Shown here piece after piece: positions 1 through 8,024 of a stretch of DNA of 64,000 nt. The translations under genes and the position numbers were made by a program. The DNA lies in NCBI GenBank assembly GCA_965250215.1, contig CBDFNN010000004.1, forward strand, positions 3,720,001-3,784,000, in the 5' to 3' direction. Origin of the DNA: CBDFNN01 sp965250215 (lineage in GTDB: Bacteria > Bacteroidota > Rhodothermia > Rhodothermales > DATKEJ01). The notes beneath the pieces were generated by a model that was given only the letters and a program-made list of their open reading frames with translations, did not search any database and was not told the origin of the DNA. The stretch's first letter is position 1. Each line of letters starts with the position of its first letter.

Positions 1-751
1 CATATCCATCATCCAGACACTGCTCAACAAAACTTTCGATTTCCACTCCAGACTCTGCTATCATCCCATCTTCATCAAAGCGCTTTCCAAAGTGATGCTC
101 CATCAAGAGATCAATTGGCATATTGCCCGGGCCGGTATCAAAAGCGATAATCTCATGGACGCCTGCGCCCTTTTGCATTATGGTCAGATTTGAAATTCCT
201 CCGACATTTAGAACAAGTCGACCAGCCTCGTCCGACGAAAAAAGAACATGATCTAGGTAATTTACTAAAGGAGCACCCTGCCCTCCAACTGCCATATCAG
301 CCATTCGAAAATTGCCGACCACTGGAATGTCTATCAGGTTTGCCAATGTGGAATGATCACCTAATTGAAAGGTCGATCGGGTTTGGCTCCCAGCCAATTG
401 TTGCCCATTGGGGAGATGATGAATTGTTTGACCATGACTCCCAATCAGGTCGATTTCAATGCCAATATCGTCCCGAATTGATCTAATGACATCAGAATAC
501 TCTCTTGCCAGACGTACATTTAGTTGACTAATCGTAGCGACATCTGATTTCTCAACCTGTGACTGAGACAAAAGGACTTCCCGCAACTCGTCCGAATAAG
601 GCTTCGAATCAAAGGCGAGTATTTCCATCTCGCAGGTACTTCCACTCCCCGAAATCCTAGCGACACAAATATCGACCCCATCCAGAGAGGTACCGGACAT
701 CAGTCCCGCAACAACCCTTGTTTCTTTTTCAAGTAGATCGAGAAGCTTCAC
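1..751 (-). CDS. anmK: Anhydro-N-acetylmuramic acid kinase, C-terminus beyond the left edge
   Basis: Cytoplasmic enzyme of cell-wall recycling that opens and phosphorylates 1,6-anhydro-MurNAc to MurNAc-6-phosphate. About 250 residues are visible, out of roughly 370 usual for the family. The N-terminal ATP-site motif MSGTSLDGVD, the segment DLIGSHGQTIHH, the segment VVGNFRMADMAVGGQGAPLV and the signature FDTGPGN (near residue 205) are all present in one unbroken frame. No ATG is available in frame. The GTG at 751 is chosen because it starts about 18 residues before MSGTS, and upstream the frame soon hits a stop. It lies 24 bases after the TPR protein gene and is probably the last gene of the miaB run. 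The identification is secure; the start is likely. Confidence 0.9.
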   Translation of the reverse strand, partial: MKLLDLLEKETRVVAGLMSGTSLDGVDICVARISGSGSTCEMEILAFDSKPYSDELREVLLSQSQVEKSDVATISQLNVRLAREYSDVIRSIRDDIGIEIDLIGSHGQTIHHLPNGQQLAGSQTRSTFQLGDHSTLANLIDIPVVGNFRMADMAVGGQGAPLVNYLDHVLFSSDEAGRLVLNVGGISNLTIMQKGAGVHEIIAFDTGPGNMPIDLLMEHHFGKRFDEDGMIAESGVEIESFVEQCLDDGY

Positions 752-775
752 AAGGCACGGATTGAAAGGTGTAAG

Positions 776-2938
776 CTATTCATCCAATTCGGCGGCCATG
801 ACGCGCAATTCCTTTGCCCTTTCTTTGAATGCCCCTTCGCGCTCTGGATTCTGTTCAGCCAATAGTTTGTAGACTCTTGAGGCTTCCAAATATTTTTTCT
901 GAGAAATGTAAATTCTAGCAAGTGTCTCAGAAACGACTTCGTCTTGAGCTAGAAGGTCTTCAGAAAGACTAGACGAATTGTCCAATTTTATAGTATTCGA
1001 CTCAAGTTTGGGAGGAGGCAGTTCCCGAAGTTCTTTAATTGGATCTAGGAACTGTATCGGAGACGGATCCTCTTCAATCACCTCGGCCATCTTCACATCG
1101 TCCTTCTCAGATCGCAGATCTGGATCTTCTTCTTTTGTGGCCTCAGATTCTGACGCTCCAGTCACATCACTAGACAATTCGTTCTTTTTCGTCTGAGATT
1201 GATGTCTAACCTGAGTGGGCTCATCACGAACAGATTCGAGATCAGCGATAAGCTGATCTAGTTCTGATGTCTTTAAGGAAAGACCAGGTGCAGGGATCGA
1301 GATCGGACCTTGATCTTCGTCTTCATTAGATATAGAATCTTCTTCCAAGAGATAGGGAGGATCAGCACCGACGCTCATCCCTACATCAGCCTGGCTGCTC
1401 TCGAAAAACTCTTCAACTAATTTTTCTAGAGGCGGATCTTCTTTCACCATATCCATGATGTTCAGAGGAGCTTCTGCCGTCGGTGACTCGGCAGCCAACT
1501 CAGAATCATTAATCTCCGCATCTTTCATACCTACTGGTGATTCATCATCTAAAAAGCTAAAAGGGCTAGTATCATCAATAGGACGTGCAAAATTGGGTTT
1601 ATATTTATCGTGATTGTCCTCCTCATGAGCTGGCTCCGCGCTTTCAATGTTTTGATCGAATCCGCTATTACCTTCGTCCCAGTTGAGGATTTCCCCAGCT
1701 ACCTGCTCAAGATTTATCGACAAAAATTCGCCACCGAGTAAATCTTCTGCTTCAAGATCCTCCGATTTATTGGATGATCGGATCCCAAAATCCATTGGCG
1801 CCAATACGTCGTCTTTCTCCCACTTCAAGGGATCCGATTCATCCTCAATGGGGATGTTTTGAAACTCGCCACCGAGCAGATCTTCAGCTGAAAGAGAATT
1901 GTCAATGTGTATGCCCGAAGGTGTGCTCGTCACAACGGCTACATCGGGGCTTGAAAGCGGTGGAACGACAAGGGTATCTGCAGCGAGTATTTCGATTTCC
2001 TCTCTCACTATTTCATCTGGGGGCGAATGAAGAAACTCTGAACCAAGGTCATTTTCGTCGCTCGGATCTAGTACCAAGGATTGATCGACTGGCTCAAGGA
2101 GGATAGGTACTTCCTCCATTTTGCTTTCTACATCCACAAAAGTGTCATCGACAAGATGATCATCAAAACTCGTCACTATTTCCGCTTCTTCGACGTCACT
2201 GACCAGAAGCTCTGAAGTAGGGGAGTCATCAACTTCGAGCATAAATAGCTTCGATCCAACATCTTCCAGAATTGTTGCATTGACTTCTTCTACACTGGAG
2301 TCAACACTAGATTCAGTCCCTAGTGGCCTTTCGTAAGATCCTATTTCATCATCTGCGGTCAACAATACAGATCCTGGTTGATCTATGATCACGGGCTCAG
2401 GCTCCTGAACCTCCGTTTTGACATCACGGACTGCAGTTTCATCTAGGTGCAGATCTCTGTTCTCTACTTTCTCGACATCCTGCACCTTTTTTACTCCTTC
2501 AAGCTCTCTTCCTTCACCTGTAACAACAGAGCGAAATTCAACGCCTTCAAACTCGCCTAATTGCCTCGTATCACTAAGCGGAGGAGAATCAATATTGTCA
2601 GCGACAACTCCTCCAACGGCCATAGCCGTATCTTCTCTGATAATAATAGGTCTTTTGCTCGGCGGAAGAGGTCTTCGGCTGCGAGCATGAGGAAGTGCCA
2701 CGGGTTGATTTCGATTCACCCCCTTTGAGATTACTCTACTTTTTGGTACAAGATTTTGCGCCGATCTCCAAGTGACCAATGCACCCTGTCTATTACCCGA
2801 TGCTTCATAAGCTCTTGCCAACATCACAAAAGGCGTGACATAAATGGGCACATTCCTAGTGATCTCTGTCAGAAGGGATATGGCTGTCGGCAAATTGCCG
2901 TCATCGATAAGACGTGAAACTACATGCAGATTGAACAT
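776..2938 (-). CDS. Long acidic TPR protein with disordered centre
   Basis: 720 residues. The first ~65 residues read as TPR-like helices (a 'GNLPTAISLL' helix and an 'AYEASGNRQGAL' helix). The last ~55 are a clear TPR (SETLARIYISQKKYLEASRVYKLL split over two helices). Between them lie about 580 residues that are rich in Asp, Glu, Ser and Pro with almost no hydrophobic core, so probably disordered. The motif EDLLGGEF occurs at about residues 350 and 397, and a related SEDLLAQDE precedes the C-terminal TPR. No signal peptide or membrane segment is seen. In Bacteroidota a TPR protein with this kind of C-terminus commonly follows lptE; that parallel is from memory. The function is unknown; a scaffold or assembly role is only a guess. 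Confidence 0.7.
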   Translation of the reverse strand: MFNLHVVSRLIDDGNLPTAISLLTEITRNVPIYVTPFVMLARAYEASGNRQGALVTWRSAQNLVPKSRVISKGVNRNQPVALPHARSRRPLPPSKRPIIIREDTAMAVGGVVADNIDSPPLSDTRQLGEFEGVEFRSVVTGEGRELEGVKKVQDVEKVENRDLHLDETAVRDVKTEVQEPEPVIIDQPGSVLLTADDEIGSYERPLGTESSVDSSVEEVNATILEDVGSKLFMLEVDDSPTSELLVSDVEEAEIVTSFDDHLVDDTFVDVESKMEEVPILLEPVDQSLVLDPSDENDLGSEFLHSPPDEIVREEIEILAADTLVVPPLSSPDVAVVTSTPSGIHIDNSLSAEDLLGGEFQNIPIEDESDPLKWEKDDVLAPMDFGIRSSNKSEDLEAEDLLGGEFLSINLEQVAGEILNWDEGNSGFDQNIESAEPAHEEDNHDKYKPNFARPIDDTSPFSFLDDESPVGMKDAEINDSELAAESPTAEAPLNIMDMVKEDPPLEKLVEEFFESSQADVGMSVGADPPYLLEEDSISNEDEDQGPISIPAPGLSLKTSELDQLIADLESVRDEPTQVRHQSQTKKNELSSDVTGASESEATKEEDPDLRSEKDDVKMAEVIEEDPSPIQFLDPIKELRELPPPKLESNTIKLDNSSSLSEDLLAQDEVVSETLARIYISQKKYLEASRVYKLLAEQNPEREGAFKERAKELRVMAAELDE

Positions 2939-3030
2939 CGGCGTAGATAGAGGAGCACTATAAACTACTCCACCATTTCAGATCCATGGTCGGAGCTCAT
3001 TGGATAATAACGAAATAGTTCACTGCAAAG

Positions 3031-4563
3031 CTAGTGCGAACCGCCAACTACTGTCAATCCTGACGGAGTATTCATAGAGGCTTTTCGGGCATCCCAAGCT
3101 TGCAGCAAGGAGTATCCACTAATCATTCCAAAGCCTAAAGCAAAAAGTGCTTGAAAAGGTACAGCAAGCCACTCTGATACCACGATCGCAAGAATCAACC
3201 CCAAAATCGAATAAATCGTCATCAGGACCTCAATCCAGACGATGGGTGGAACCGAATAGCGGATATAATTGCTAGCCCAGACCCTTTGGCTCGACCCGGA
3301 TTCTAGACTGAGCTTAGGTGTTCTAACAAATGGAGTTTTTACTCTAAATAGAGCCTCAACAATGGCCCAGGTATTGCTCAGAGATAAGCCCATACTTCCA
3401 GCCATAAAAAGAGGGAATACTGACATCTTTTTAAGCCAGTTTGGATACAATTGTCGCTGAGCAAATAGCTGCTCAAGCAGGACTCCGGCAAAGGCGATAA
3501 GCCCAACCCCCATTACGGCGAAATAAAGATCCGATGGCCCTGTCCCGAGATTCTTGAATAGCAGCAAAGGAGCATGTAGTGCGGCTACCAAAATCACAAA
3601 AGGAAAGACGATGTGATTAGTCAAATGAAGTGTTCCTTCAAATTTGATCTTTAATTTCTCCTTCGAAGACCATAAACTCTTCAGTAGCTTGATCGATGTT
3701 TCAGCCGCCCCTTTAGTCCATCGAAATTGCTGTGCCCTAAATGAATTGATTTCGTCAGGAATCTCCGCAGGTACTTCCAACTCTGGCACCATCCTAAACT
3801 TCCAGCCCTTAAGTTGGGACCGATAACTCAGATCGAGGTCCTCTGTCAAGGTATCTCCTTCCCAGCCGCCAGCATCGGCAATACAGCTAGCCCTCCAGAC
3901 ACCAGCTGTTCCATTGAAGTTCATGAAACAACCAATCCTGTTTCTAACAAGTTGCTCGATCCCAAAATGTGCATCGAGACTCGCCGCCTGAATCTTCGTT
4001 AACAAAGATGAATCGCCATTGATATGGCCCCATCGAGCCTGGACCATCCCAATTTTCGGACTATCGAAATAAGGAATGATCTTCATCAAATAATTTTCGG
4101 GGGGTACAAAGTCAGCATCAAAAATGGCGATGAACTCTCCTTTCGCTTCCTGAAGTCCATTTTGCAACGCGCCCGCTTTGTATCCAGTTCTGTCCGTCCG
4201 ATGGACATGCGAGATATCGAGACCTTTTGATCTCCATTCTTGGACTTTTTCTGCAATTATATCGATCGTTTCGTCTGTCGAGTCATCCAATACCTGAATT
4301 TCAAAACGATCTCTTGGATACTCAATCTTGGCAACATTGTCGATCAATCGTTCGACTACATACTTCTCATTAAAAACCGGAAGCTGAATAGTGACCGGCG
4401 GAAGGCTAGACCAGTCGCCCTGAAAACTTGGGATGATTTCATCAGGAACGGGTCCCTCAAGTAGCCGATCGGACTGGACAAATCTGATCGAGAGATACAG
4501 TAAATTTGCTCCATAGAGTATTAGAACAAACATGGCTATCGCATATAGCGTGGAAATAATCAC
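3031..4563 (-). CDS. Processive family 2 glycosyltransferase, cellulose/mannan synthase-like, membrane bound
   Basis: 510 residues. There is one N-terminal membrane helix (about 5-27), a GT-A domain, then about four C-terminal membrane helices (after residue 310). Catalytic landmarks visible: DD at 93-94 in VLDDSTDET, FDADF at 148-152 (DxD metal site), TEDLDLSYR near 240 and QQFRW near 280 (the QxxRW acceptor motif of processive GT2 enzymes). It should polymerise or extend a glycan from a nucleotide sugar at the inner membrane; the sugar cannot be told. The GTG start lies 3 bases after the lptE stop, so it is translationally coupled. Bacterial CslA-like or poly-GlcNAc synthase-like are equally good descriptions. 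Confidence 0.85.
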   Translation of the reverse strand: MIISTLYAIAMFVLILYGANLLYLSIRFVQSDRLLEGPVPDEIIPSFQGDWSSLPPVTIQLPVFNEKYVVERLIDNVAKIEYPRDRFEIQVLDDSTDETIDIIAEKVQEWRSKGLDISHVHRTDRTGYKAGALQNGLQEAKGEFIAIFDADFVPPENYLMKIIPYFDSPKIGMVQARWGHINGDSSLLTKIQAASLDAHFGIEQLVRNRIGCFMNFNGTAGVWRASCIADAGGWEGDTLTEDLDLSYRSQLKGWKFRMVPELEVPAEIPDEINSFRAQQFRWTKGAAETSIKLLKSLWSSKEKLKIKFEGTLHLTNHIVFPFVILVAALHAPLLLFKNLGTGPSDLYFAVMGVGLIAFAGVLLEQLFAQRQLYPNWLKKMSVFPLFMAGSMGLSLSNTWAIVEALFRVKTPFVRTPKLSLESGSSQRVWASNYIRYSVPPIVWIEVLMTIYSILGLILAIVVSEWLAVPFQALFALGFGMISGYSLLQAWDARKASMNTPSGLTVVGGSH

Positions 4564-4566
4564 TTT

Positions 4567-5202
4567 TTACCAGTCAGATGTTGCGGCGGTGAATATATCT
4601 CCAGCCAGTGTTTCTATTGCTTCAGCGATTGCCAAATCCTCTCCATCGAGTCCATCCTCTACCGGATCGTAGGTGGCGGAGCTCGAGAAAGATCGATTGA
4701 GCGTTTCAGAGTCGTTTGTCTGGTCCAGATATACGATCTGGACTTGAAGGCTTACTCTGCTAAGTGCCGCAGATTCATCTCCTGTTACCGATGTTGGTTC
4801 GTTTCGATAGCGCTGGATATTTCCAAGCAGAAGTAGGTCGGCCGATTCTTCATCGCTGGCCAAGACTAGTCGGGTTCGCTGCACAAATTGATCCAAAAGC
4901 TGGTCGGTGAGGTCTTCCGCCAAACTCGGCTGCCCGGATCTGGTCTGATCTTCTAGCAGGGGAATACTGATGGACGTGACGTGTGCCGGAATGGACGCTC
5001 CGGAGAAAGTATAGATACCACATGAGCTGAGAACTGCAGCAATCAGCATGATAGCTAGAACCGCGATTGCATCCGTTTTTCGCCTTTCGTTTCTCGTTCT
5101 TACATTATTTCTTTTTCTCGTCCTCGTCACAAAGGAGGAAAAAGTTTTCTCGTCAATCCTCAACGAGTAACTAGAAACGAGTGACTTTTTGTTCTGGGTC
5201 AT
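4567..5202 (-). CDS. lptE: LPS-assembly outer-membrane lipoprotein LptE
   Basis: Plug protein of the LptD translocon that delivers LPS to the outer leaflet. After a hydrophobic stretch there is a lipobox LSSC with the lipidated Cys at residue 61. It is followed by GIYTFSGASIPAHVTSISI, the typical start of Bacteroidota LptE, and the family's usual small alpha/beta body. Its ATG overlaps the TGA of the upstream activator gene (ATGA), with GAGGG just upstream. That start gives an unusually long, basic, 42-residue stretch before the membrane segment; an internal GTG at codon 25 would shorten the leader to 37 residues. Family identity is good; the start is uncertain. Confidence 0.85.
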   Translation of the reverse strand: MTQNKKSLVSSYSLRIDEKTFSSFVTRTRKRNNVRTRNERRKTDAIAVLAIMLIAAVLSSCGIYTFSGASIPAHVTSISIPLLEDQTRSGQPSLAEDLTDQLLDQFVQRTRLVLASDEESADLLLLGNIQRYRNEPTSVTGDESAALSRVSLQVQIVYLDQTNDSETLNRSFSSSATYDPVEDGLDGEDLAIAEAIETLAGDIFTAATSDW

Positions 5203-6467
5203 TTTCCCTCGGCTACGACATCTTCTTCTTCGACTCCTTCGTACTCATTAAGCTTCCGATACAAAGTCCGTTCGCTTATCCCCAAGGCTTGCGCCGTCTT
5301 CCTTCGATTGCCATTGAATCTCTCAAGGCTGTTCAGGATCAATTCTCTCTCTGACTCCTCGAGAGTTTGAAATACTTCGGGCTCTTCACCGTTCTCATTC
5401 GCCTCATCCTCGATCTCAAAAGGGGCCTCTTCGAGAATCCAGGTATCATCAGATGATACGCGTGAAGGCGGCAATGATGGCAAATGTCGATTGGTCACAT
5501 AACTGGCTTGATCGCTTATCGGACCTCGTCCTTGATCACCAATACTTCCACGTCCCGACGTGATCAAATCTTTTAATTCTTTGAGCTCCAGCCTGATATC
5601 TAGGAGCATTCTGTAAAGCAATTCTCGCTCCCGATCACGGGATTCACCACCTCCACTTACTACGAGTCCTGGCGAACCGCCCGCTGTTACTCCTCTTAGA
5701 AATCCAGTAATTTGATCTTCGCGTATCGATTGTCCCGGGACTAAAATGCTGGCTTGTTCGGCGACATTTCGAAGCTCTCGAACATTTCCCGGCCATCGAT
5801 ATCGTTTGAGCAAATCCAATGCACCTTGCTCGAGCCTCTTGATGGGAGCGTTGTATTTCGAGGACAATTGATATAGGAAGGACTCAAAAACGGGAATGAC
5901 ATCTTCCTGTCTTTCTCTTAGTGGAGGAATCAATATTTGGACTGTGCTCAGTCTGTAATAAAGGTCCTCTCGAAATCGGCCCTCTTGAACTTCTCGACCT
6001 AGATCTTTATTGGTCGCTGCAATAACCCTGACATCTGCTCTCTGTTCAATGCTTGAACCGACTCTATTAAAGCTCCCATTCTCTAATACTCGCAATAATC
6101 TGACCTGTGCTTGCAATGGCATTTCTCCGATTTCATCGAGAAAAATGGTCCCCTTATCTGCGCGTTCAAAGTATCCAACTCTTTTCTCGACAGATCCAGT
6201 GTAAGAGCCTTTGTCCGAGCCAAACAGCTCCGATTCAATCAATCCCTCAGGTATGGCGCCGCAATTGACGACGACAAGATCTTTATGTTTGCGATTGCTG
6301 ATCGAGTGAAGCGTGGTCGCAAAAAGTTCTTTACCGACGCCGCTTTCTCCGGTGAATAAAACGGTGATATCGGTCCGAGCTACTTGACGAATCCGATCGA
6401 TGACCTGCATCAAACCGCGCGAACTTCCAACAATTCCGAATCTATTCTGTATAGCTTCTCGATCCAT
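5199..6467 (-). CDS. Sigma-54-dependent transcriptional activator (AAA+ and Fis HTH, no receiver domain)
   Basis: 422 residues. The AAA+ domain starts directly at the N-terminus: Walker A GESGVGKE at 40-47, Walker B GTIFLDE at 106-112, sensor/arginine region FREDLYYRLS, and WPGNVREL near 225. A linker of ~110 residues with low complexity precedes a C-terminal Fis-type helix-turn-helix (NRRKTAQALGISERTLYRKL). No receiver, GAF or PAS domain is present, so it may be constitutively active or controlled by a partner. The sigma-54-contact loop reads GSYTGS (87-92) instead of the usual GAFTGA. The start codon overlaps the miaB stop (TAATG), with a strong purine-rich AGAGGAGAGG upstream. Such an activator between miaB and lptE is a recurrent Bacteroidota arrangement (recalled, not searched). 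Confidence 0.92.
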   Translation of the reverse strand: MDREAIQNRFGIVGSSRGLMQVIDRIRQVARTDITVLFTGESGVGKELFATTLHSISNRKHKDLVVVNCGAIPEGLIESELFGSDKGSYTGSVEKRVGYFERADKGTIFLDEIGEMPLQAQVRLLRVLENGSFNRVGSSIEQRADVRVIAATNKDLGREVQEGRFREDLYYRLSTVQILIPPLRERQEDVIPVFESFLYQLSSKYNAPIKRLEQGALDLLKRYRWPGNVRELRNVAEQASILVPGQSIREDQITGFLRGVTAGGSPGLVVSGGGESRDRERELLYRMLLDIRLELKELKDLITSGRGSIGDQGRGPISDQASYVTNRHLPSLPPSRVSSDDTWILEEAPFEIEDEANENGEEPEVFQTLEESERELILNSLERFNGNRRKTAQALGISERTLYRKLNEYEGVEEEDVVAEGK

Positions 6468-7924
6468 TAGGCCTCTCCTCTTACTGATTCAGACAGATCT
6501 GCCTCTTCGGAAAGAGTGGTCTTCTTCAGGCCGGTGCCCAGCAAAGTCGCAGATGTGCATTCATCGATTCGGACGTGCACATAGTCCCCAAGTTTGAAAT
6601 CCTCCTTATCGAAAATTACTTTCTTATTTGAGTCAGAACGACCAACCCATCGATCCTCACTTTTCTTGCTTCGCCCCTCGATTAATACAGTCTGAGTCGA
6701 TCCAATATCAAGTTTATTGCCGGTCAGAGAAATTCCGAGTTGTTGGTCGATAATCTCTGCCAATCTGCGGCTCTTGGTTTCCTCAGAAACGTCGTCCTCA
6801 AACTTCCTTTGAGCGAATGTCCCAGGTCGCTCGGAGTATTTGAACATGTAGGCGTGATCATATTTGACCTCGCGCATAAGAGAAATCGTGGCTTGATGCT
6901 CTTCCTCTGTTTCGCCACAGAAACCCGTGATGATATCTGTCGACAAGGACACGCCTGGACAAATCTCACGAGCCGTCTCAATCAACTTGAGATACTGATC
7001 TCGGCTATACGTCCTTCGCATTCTTTTCAACATCTCGGTATCGCCATGCTGGACAGGAAGATGTATGTAGTTGCAAACATTGTGCTGCTCGGCATGGAGA
7101 TGCAAAAGATCGTTTGAGCAGTCTTTGGGATGACTGGTCGAATAGCGAATTCTTAGCTCTGGAGATAGCCGACTAATTTGATAGAGTAACTCTACGAAAC
7201 TCACCACCGATCCATTTTCATATCGATAGGAATTCACGTTCTGCCCGAGAACCGTAATCTCCTTGTATCCCTTTTCGACAAGGACTTTGCATTCATCAAG
7301 AATGGAAGTCATAGGTCGGCTTCTTTCCCGACCTCTCGTGAAGGGCACGACACAAAAAGCACACATGTTATCGCATCCCCGCATGATGGAGACAAAGGCA
7401 TTGATGCCGTTGGTATCGTATCTGACTGGTGCGATGTCCGCGTAAGTCTCCTCCTTCGAAAGCTGAACATTGATGGCCGATTGGCCACTCTCCTCAACTG
7501 CCCCGATTAATCGTGGAAGATCTCTGTAGGCATCCGGTCCAACAACAATATCCACGAGCTGCTCTTCAACAAGGAGCTTGTCCCTGAGACGTTCAGCCAT
7601 ACAACCTAGAACGCCAATTTGGAGCTGCTTCTCGCGCTGCTTTCTTTTCTTGAAATTGGTGAGACGTCGTCTGACCTTTTGCTCCGCGTTCTCGCGTATA
7701 GCGCAGGTGTTTAGCAGGACGACATCGGCTTTAAGTGGGTCGTTTGTAAATCCAAAGCCCTCATTCTTGAGAACAGAGGCTACAACTTCCGAGTCGGCCA
7801 CATTCATCTGGCAGCCGTAGGTCTCCAAATACACCGTCCTTTGCCCTGATGACTGGCTTTCATCCACCAATTTGACCCGGTCTAGGTCGTCTTCTCCAAG
7901 GATTTCGAGTTTTTCTACGAGCAT
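6467..7924 (-). CDS. miaB: tRNA-2-methylthio-N6-isopentenyladenosine synthase MiaB
   Basis: Radical SAM methylthiotransferase that adds the 2-methylthio group to i6A37 in tRNAs. 485 residues in the family order: N-terminal UPF0004 domain with Cys38, Cys74 and Cys108 for the auxiliary cluster; radical SAM domain with Cys184, Cys188 and Cys191 (CDNMCAFC) followed by VPFTRGRERSRP; C-terminal TRAM domain (GSTQTVLIEGRSKKSEDRWVGRSD). It is the first gene of a minus-strand run of six genes joined by overlaps or very short gaps. The ~35 residues before YLETYGCQMN are variable in the family. Confidence 0.96.
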   Translation of the reverse strand: MLVEKLEILGEDDLDRVKLVDESQSSGQRTVYLETYGCQMNVADSEVVASVLKNEGFGFTNDPLKADVVLLNTCAIRENAEQKVRRRLTNFKKRKQREKQLQIGVLGCMAERLRDKLLVEEQLVDIVVGPDAYRDLPRLIGAVEESGQSAINVQLSKEETYADIAPVRYDTNGINAFVSIMRGCDNMCAFCVVPFTRGRERSRPMTSILDECKVLVEKGYKEITVLGQNVNSYRYENGSVVSFVELLYQISRLSPELRIRYSTSHPKDCSNDLLHLHAEQHNVCNYIHLPVQHGDTEMLKRMRRTYSRDQYLKLIETAREICPGVSLSTDIITGFCGETEEEHQATISLMREVKYDHAYMFKYSERPGTFAQRKFEDDVSEETKSRRLAEIIDQQLGISLTGNKLDIGSTQTVLIEGRSKKSEDRWVGRSDSNKKVIFDKEDFKLGDYVHVRIDECTSATLLGTGLKKTTLSEEADLSESVRGEA

Positions 7925-7992
7925 GTCAGAATTTACATGAAAAGGCTAATAATCGGCCGTTTCTACGCCATTCTGACAGAGGGGATTCCCAA

Positions 7993-8024
7993 ATATCGAT
8001 AATCCGATGGTCCGATTATCCGAT
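7993..8024. repeat. Octamer tandem array, NNTCCGAT type, 4 units
   Basis: Four consecutive 8-base units: ATATCGAT, AATCCGAT, GGTCCGAT, TATCCGAT. The last ends exactly where the stop codon of the DUF1501 gene begins (8025). It belongs to the same octamer family as 18533-18572 and 34323-34362. Confidence 0.7.

Noticed and set aside
190..486. 98-residue plus-strand open frame
   Set aside because: It is the antisense shadow of anmK, whose motifs are unmistakable on the minus strand.
5131..5145. AAAGGAGGAAAA, a perfect Shine-Dalgarno-like run
   Set aside because: It is on the plus strand inside lptE, with no plausible plus-strand gene after it.
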